A stretch of DNA of 64,000 nucleotides from Sabellastarte sp. h YS-2021 (Eukaryota; Annelida; Polychaeta; Sabellida; Sabellidae): the NCBI GenBank assembly GCA_964017235.1, contig OZ024936.1, forward strand, positions 9,648,496 through 9,712,495, in the 5' to 3' direction. The notes beneath the pieces were generated by a model that saw only the letters and a list, made by a program, of their open reading frames with translations, searched no databases and had not been told where the DNA came from. Made by a program: the position numbers and the translations under genes. Numbering within the stretch: position 1 is the stretch's first letter; each line of letters opens with the position of its first letter. Below are positions 57,901 through 64,000 of this stretch, one piece after another.

Positions 57901-60900
57901 TGTCAATAAAATTGAAAAAACCAAATTCTAAACAACTAATAAAAAGTCACCGGCCAATTGTCCTACCCCCCAAAAAAGTCACCGGCCAGTTGTCCACGCC
58001 GGCCAGTTGTCCGCCGGCCAATTGTCCACCGGCCAATTGTCCGTGCACCTAAATAAACTCTTACTCTTACCATTGCTCATTATATTGTCATCTCCTGATG
58101 AGCATCTAGCTGGAAAAAATAGTTAGACTAAACACTTGTTTGTACTTTGCATTGTTTGCAATGGGACTTTGAGTATTCTGCTAACAGATTGGCATGTAGA
58201 TAAATAATTATCTTTTTATATTAGTGTTTGTAAGTAATATTTCCATATTTTCAGGGATTAGTAACACTTACAGAACCACAAAATACACCAGGGAGCTACG
58301 ATTCAGCCATGAATTGGCCGTCTGGATAAATTTATCACACGATTATGATGTCAATCCTTATTAGTCCATGTCATGATTATTCATGAGTAAAGTATGATAA
58401 TTAGGGTCATAATTATCATATTTATGGCCCCTATGCATATTATTATTTGTTTTATCTTACATTATATTCTTAAACTGAATTTTGAAACTGGCTGTGGCCT
58501 GTTATAAGTGTTTGGTTTATAAATGTACAATTACACAGATCTTGTCCTTCAAATGTACCATCAAACATATTTTCAGGTCAATTAAACACTGGAAAGAAAT
58601 ACCTCAAAACAAGTTATTTTAACTGTATCTTAATTTTGATACAAGGGGCCAAAAGTTGGATCCCTTAGTGAGAAAATTTTACAGTTCAGGGGAAATAATA
58701 ATTCACCCCATTACATTTAAACAAAACAAAGTTTTGAATAAAAAAATTTCGAAAATAACAATTAGTTGTTTTGCATTATATTACGACCTTAAAGTGACAC
58801 AGAAAAGCAGCTTAATTGTAGTTTATGAAAGTTTCCATAACATTTTCATGGTCGAATTGGGGCTCCCAAATGTAAACCAAAGTGTCAACAGCCAGATGGT
58901 CTAGCAATACATTAAATACAGACTAATAGTCACGTCCTGTCAAAGAACAAGGTCCCATCGTGCAGCAATAAACTAGAACTGTTATCAGACACGACTGATG
59001 TAAATATGAACTATCATTTACTCAATTGTGATTTTATGATTATATAGATTACTTAAAATGTAAAAATTATAAATGTGATATTATTTTATATATTTTTTTT
59101 ATTTTTTGGGTTTTAGTTAAAAAGTATTTCATAAATGTATTCTGATACTTCTGAAATTGCTGTAATCATATTCATGGAAATTTAAATTATTCATATTCAT
59201 ATTTGAAAAGATTTGAAAGTTTTAGCCCCAGACCTGGCTATTACACAAATCCCCAACTTTGAACTTTACATGCACAATATGGGTGCATTATGCACTCATA
59301 CATGGTCATATTGCGGTGAATATTGTTCAATATGACCCCATTCAGACTACTATAATTGTACAGTTCCCCTGCCAGAAATAGGTGAAAGTAGTTCTGTCAA
59401 TATATCATGCATACACTAATATAATTATATCATTACTATAATTATTGTTGTTATGTAAGAGTGCTAGGGAAATATACAGGTTATATATTAAGAGTGTGTT
59501 TAACTGACCTGCCGAGCTGTCAATTCTGTCTACTTGTCAACCTTACCTTACTGTCTACTTGCCGACCTATTGACCTGTCTACCTGTCAACCTTACTACCA
59601 GCCCACCTCCATTTGTACCCTCAACTAGGAACTATCTTATCATTAAAAATATGAATCATTTGTATTCATACACCTACTGTAACTACTTCTAGGAGGGGTA
59701 TTCTGCAAACAGCCCTGTATTTCATCTGTATCCTCACACACTATTTTACGAGGGCAGCTGACAGGGGCCACGGTGGCAGAGTGGTAACACTCTCGCCTCC
59801 CACCTCTGAGGCCGGGGATCGATCCCCGTATGGGCTCAAGTGGGAAAGCTGGTAGTTGCTTGCCGTCGGTCGGCAGTTTACAGTACACAACCCTAGCGAA
59901 CTCTATGTACTGGTTTCCTCTGCCCTTCCAACTACCCGTCGTGATATGACCTGTACAGTGTTGAAAGCGACGTTAAACCCCAAATAAACAAACAAACGAG
60001 GGCAGCTGACACTGTAACTTAGAGTTTTATTGTTGCTGTTGAAGTCAGTATTCACAGCCTTGTCATCAACTGATGTTCTCCTTTTGGGCTGATTTTCCTT
60101 TCACAGATAAGTCTGTTAAGCATATACAAAGTACATGTTTTAACTTTTTGAACGACTATTTACATAAAATATCATATGTTTGTGAACAAAGCCATTATGA
60201 CAACTGAATCACGTATGTTATCACTGTATGTTTGTAATGTTTCAAATATTTAAACAGAATCACGCTTGAAAGAAAACAAAGGAACACAGGAAAAGTAGTT
60301 AAAACTTCATATTTCATTGCATTACCTGGCTGTTCAATGGAACATGAAACCTTTCAGATTATATTAGCCATGAAATATCAGGAAAATGTAGTTTTGAAGG
60401 TTTAAATCTATTGTACTCAGGTTAACAGAAATAATTTAGTTTGTTTTTCTCATTGCAAAATATGTCACACAAATGCAAATGAAAATACATGAAAAAAGAA
60501 TATTGTATAGAGTATTATGGGGGAAAATATCAATAAAATAAATATAAACATGAAGTAAATAAAACTTGAAGTAAATAAAACTTAAAAACCTAGAGACTTT
60601 TCTCCCCAACTGTTGCTTGACCAAGACCCATCTCAGTTTTCTCCACGAAGATTCAACCAGTAGTATTTATGTAATCCTGCAAACAAATAGACAAAACAGA
60701 CCCACGGTCATGCAAGTAAAAAAACATCCTGGATTGGAGGTAACATAAGAAGGTCATTAACATGTCATACACAGGACCTGGGTTCAAACACAGGTACATG
60801 TAGCTACAAATTTGCTCAGATGGCCACTTAATATAACATGCACCAAAATGTACAAATATCTGAAATCCGACATCTCGTTTGGTATCAAAGAGCCGAAAAC

Positions 60901-61449
60901 TAGGTTAGATTTTCAAAACTAGTTCAAACACTACGATTTACCCAAATTTATTCGTTGACACTTTCAGTAGCTGTCGTTCTGCTGTTCTTTCCACTGTCTC
61001 ATAAAAATAATAAACATAATTGCAATTGTAATTTTCATTGATAATGTAGATGAATTTAGTTAGTTTAAACATTGTTTCATTCACAATTAGACAACTAGTG
61101 AGTTGGCAATTATATCAAGCCTTCTTGTTCAAGGGGATTTATTTACAATGATAAATGAAACGAGACTGCACTATCACACCATGAATACCTTACACAATTA
61201 AAACCACTTGCTTTGAGCAATAAATTTGATTAGATGAATTTTTTGGAACATGTACTTGTTAAATGATCTGTGAAATTCCCTTTTTTGGTACTTTGGCATT
61301 GAAATAGCTTTTAACAAAGGTATTATTACCTTGTACCTCCTAATACATGGAAGGCACGGATCATCCACTGCTCTCCTACATTCACAAAACCCGACTGTTA
61401 TACAGGTCAGGGCTTGTGCATTTTGTTTGATATTCTTCAGCCTCACTTT
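54592..61449 (-). CDS. Scattered minus-strand exons of unknown gene(s)
   Basis: Candidate exons: 61449(?)-61330 (ITVGFCECRRAVDDPCLPC, donor AAG|GTAATA), 60997-60942 (TVERTAERQLLKVSTNKFG, donor GG|GTAAAT), 58109-58071 (RCSSGDDNIMSN, acceptor TTTTTCCAG, donor ATG|GTAAGA) and 54682-54592 (GVSQQAQSARRMTCEYVAHW, then LTEDGRIEV; donor GTCAG|GTCTGG, or stop shortly after). The first pair (phase 0) and last pair (phase 1) agree in phase; the middle junction does not, so an exon is missing or these are two genes. The first exon is Cys-rich, possibly zinc-binding. No domain recognised. They may belong upstream of the USP-like chain, since 54592 ends in the phase that 47125 needs. Confidence 0.42.
54990..56210. 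other. Non-coding stretch
   Basis: AT-rich, no supported exon. A 112-codon plus-strand ORF at 55471-55809 has no recognisable motif. Confidence 0.35.
56234..58042. mobile_element. Foldback-like element, GGACAATTGGCC word arms
   Basis: Left arm 56234-56360 and right arm 57945-58042 are inverted arrays of GGACAATTGGCCGGTGG and variants, joined by a core with a 44-bp minisatellite. TAAATAAAC occurs at 56218-56226 and 58050-58058, each 7 bases outside the arms. A 9-bp target duplication is what foldback elements make, but an AT-rich 9-mer could also recur by chance. No transposase; the small ORFs are arm reads. The right edge lies 28 bp from the splice donor of the 58109-58071 exon. Confidence 0.8.
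56640..57705. repeat. 44-bp minisatellite, about 24 copies
   Basis: The unit runs GCTACAATAAAGAAGTRAAG then GCTCTTTGATAACTACTCAG then GATT. Variants (ACAAC/ACAAT, GATAC/GCTAC, GTGAAGCC) recur with a 352-bp super-period, that is eight units: GTGAAGCCTCTTTG at 56941 and again at 57293 begins two near-identical eight-unit blocks. 44 is not a multiple of 3, so coding is unlikely. Confidence 0.95.
58120..59740. other. Non-coding stretch
   Basis: AT-rich; no supported exon or repeat. CTG(T)C(T)ACTTG-type short repeats occur at about 59505-59590. Confidence 0.4.
59764..59995 (+). mobile_element. tRNA-Gly SINE with 16-bp target duplication
   Basis: Best-preserved copy: GGCCACGGTGGCAGAGTGG, TCTCGCCTCCCACCTCTGAG, box B GGGATCGATCCCC, then body and tail AAATAAACAAACAA. 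Flanked by perfect ACGAGGGCAGCTGACA at 59748-59763 and 59996-60011. Confidence 0.96.
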
Positions 61450-62299
61450 GGTACATTAGCACCAACGGGTTCTTCTATAAACTCTGATTTCCAAAAAAAA
61501 AAACCTGCAAAACTTTAGTAGAACACTGAGCCTTCAAAGTTGACCTGCACTTGTTAAATGAGGACAGTTGCTTGGAGTAAATAAACCTGTAAATGTTTGA
61601 ACTCTTGATATACATCCCACATTATTAAATCATGCAGGACTTTACAAAAGTATGCTTTGAGTAAATGTATAAGAACTATCAGGACACCACTTACTACCTC
61701 AATAGAGAGGTTTAGTGATGTGTGTTGACAGCTACCTAACATAAAATAATTTCCGTAAGAGATACGATAAGTTTGAAGAGGATACGTTTGTTAAATAAGG
61801 GTTTAGCAATACGTCTATATGAAAGATGAAGGTCAACTTAGTTCCTTTGATGTGATAAAAAAGAAGTATCGTTTGTAAACAGACCTCTGGTATTCATATG
61901 TGAAAATATAGTGAACTGAAACCTGACCAACACGTGGTGTACATATTTATCTGCCTATGGGGTTGTGGCATATTTATTTGTAGTGTGTAGTTTTTAAATA
62001 AAATAGATAGGGGTGAGTGAACGTAAATAAGCCAGCCTTTATGTATAAAACCTAACGTAATTGACCCCCAAACCTTAAAAGTCATCTGATACACATCTAA
62101 TGCTTACGTCAATATGTTTGCGTTTAAGGTTTTCATGGCCAAAACATAACACTACACCACTGTAATGTTGAACAATTTTGCCCTTAATCAAGTAACTGTA
62201 ACTTAAAACAGAACTGATAGATACTGCGGACCTCTCATGATATGACCCCTGCTGTTTTTCATAAACAATATTTTACTGAAGCAATCAGGCAAAATCAAG

Positions 62300-63310
62300 T
62301 CCACATGATCAATGATTGACATTTAACATAAATACTGACCTTAACTTCTGTTTCCGGACCTTACTTCAATCCCACCATCTTCTGAGATCCAGAGTTCCAC
62401 ATATTCATCATTCTTCTAGGATTCTGTGTTTGATGTGAACCTCCATCTGTAACATCACAAGATAAAATATCATCACAAATGTTTGTGTTCCAATCAGCCT
62501 TAAATACTGTAGAAATATACGGAAATATAACAGGTCTCAAAATGAATAAAGAAAAGACCAAAGTACTTTGGATTAGTCAGAAAAGATTAGAAACAATGAA
62601 AAGGCCAGCTAGCCCCTAAATGAATTTCATCGTAGTCTTTCAGAGGGACTGAATCTCTCTTAAGGCATCTATGGTTACGTTGTGGCTTCTTCTATTGAAG
62701 GGACAACATTACAGGGAAGTTTTAATCAACCCTAATTATAGATCTAAATTTTATCGGTGACCTTTGGAAAAGAAATACACGGTTCTAATACATTGTTAAA
62801 ACTACAGTGAAATTCAGTTCTTGAACAAGAAACATATCTTAATCAAATTTGGCAAGATGTCCTGAAGGACTGGAATGTCCTAATCAAAATACAAAAGGCC
62901 GAGAAAAACTGAAAAATATTTACTCGAAAATATATATTTTGGTGTACCAAAAATGGCTTTACACTAAATATTTATATCCTTCAAAAGGAAATTAGAAAAA
63001 AAAAACATTTTTGGAACAAGAGACATTTAGTCAGTAAATTGGTGTTTTGAACAATTTAACCAAAAATGAAATTTTTGGAAAAACAATTTTGAAGGAATTG
63101 AGATATAGTGATGTTTTGCTAGTATATTTTATTTGTTTTGAGTCAGGTCTGTCAGTACAGTGGATGTAGTTACCTTCTTTGTTCACAAAAATATGTTACT
63201 TCATGGGTCCACAATGTATACATTCATGACTGAATCAATACTTCACAAATCTATAAGAGTACATTGTGACCCTATATTGCTGTTTATTTAATGTTTCAGT
63301 TTCCAATTAT
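62300..63310 (-). pseudogene. Second, decayed copy of the 54.5-kb exon block
   Basis: The exon counterpart (62450-62340) keeps the acceptor GTTACAG and the GGTCAGTATTTA donor region. Its frame has shifted relative to the 54682 exon: the current frame reads GGSHQTQNPRRMMNMWN. The right part of the block resumes at 63160 after about 660 bp of inserted AT-rich sequence. Confidence 0.7.
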
Positions 63311-63603
63311 TGATAAATAATTCTATTTATTCCTATTCTAACATGTCAAGTGGTTACATTTTATAAATATCACTAATTATTTACATGTTTATGACAAAAC
63401 TGGATTAATTGCCAAGACAGCAATTTTGAGCGATAGATTTTGCATCACAGAAAGATAGATTTTGCATCACAGAAATAATCATATAGAATAGAATATCATG
63501 TTAGAATAGAAGATACATAGCAATTAGCAAATAAATACTATCTCATAGTAATTTATAATGAAGTTATTACATCGGTTTGTTTAAAAGAAGTTTTTGTAAT
63601 ACC

Positions 63604-63605
<2 letters not shown>

Positions 63606-63636
<31 letters not shown>

Positions 63637-63654
63637 TTTGGGGGGGGGGGGGGG
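63606..63654. repeat. Poly-T/poly-G tract
   Basis: A run of about 30 T, GTTT, then about 15 G. Possibly a retroposon tail or an assembly artefact. Nothing recognisable lies between it and the end of the window. Confidence 0.85.
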
Positions 63655-64000
63655 TCTCAACACTTTTCAAATTTATTAGCCAATACTACTCCCAATTTTC
63701 TTCAGCAAAAAGTATGCGAAACAACAAGAATATCCTTTTAAATGAAATATTTGATCTAAATAGGCAATCAAAAGTCATTATAAAATTAACTTAACCCCCA
63801 GATCCAATCACCTTAGAAGACTGAAAACAATACTTCAAAATATCTTTTCCTGATGAGAAATCTCTGTTTTGTTGATCCATACATGTACACATTTTAAGAA
63901 CTAAGTTTGAGTTGAGCACAAAAATATATATTATTTTCATTTCCCACCATGTAAAAATAACTCCCACGTTATCTAACCACGTTGTCTAACCTGCTTAGTG

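Noticed and set aside
59764-59850. Functional tRNA-Gly gene
   Set aside because: The acceptor stem does not close and the sequence continues into SINE body and tail with target duplications.

Overview
This window is animal genomic DNA: AT-rich, with short exons separated by long introns, and very dense in repeats. There are no rRNA or tRNA genes and no prokaryotic features. The mix of repeats (a Gmr1-type Ty3/Gypsy element, tRNA-Gly-derived SINEs ending in AAATA repeats, hAT and SWIM/YqaJ transposon genes, many MITEs) suggests an aquatic invertebrate. A mollusc, perhaps a bivalve, is my best guess. That is inference; no gene here fixes the species.

Layout. 0.4-9.8 kb: palindromic MITE-like elements, a 131-bp tandem duplication, two SINE families and a decayed LINE. 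10.2-16.9 kb: a 6.6-kb LTR retrotransposon on the minus strand, inserted in an older SINE and flanked by CTATC. Its pol order is integrase before reverse transcriptase and its gag carries a SCAN-like domain. 17-25.4 kb: a second CCCAGATAGC-ended element, a 146-bp tandem array loaded with nuclear-receptor half-sites (19.5-21.25 kb), a MITE and short 'word' arrays. 25.4-31 kb: two small candidate exons flanking a complete-looking hAT transposon with a 3-exon, about 672-residue transposase and a promoter with two NRF1-type palindromes. 31.5-39 kb: minus-strand exons of an unrecognised gene interleaved with remnants of a transposon that encoded a DDE transposase (plus strand) and a SAP-SWIM-YqaJ-PHD-like protein (minus strand, broken). 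41.5-47.1 kb: a chain of minus-strand exons whose splice phases agree at every modelled junction and which resembles a ubiquitin-specific protease. One of its exons has a decayed tandem duplicate. 51-63 kb: scattered minus-strand exon candidates, one with a second decayed copy 8 kb away, a 1.8-kb foldback element with a 44-bp minisatellite core, and another SINE.

The best-supported protein-coding content is transposon-derived. The host exons were found by reading splice signals and phase by eye, so exon edges may shift. The strongest structural themes are (1) several unrelated palindromic elements whose arms are arrays of a short degenerate word, two of which share the terminus CCCAGATAGCA; (2) exon duplications in the minus-strand genes; and (3) a satellite-like array bearing perfect DR1 motifs.
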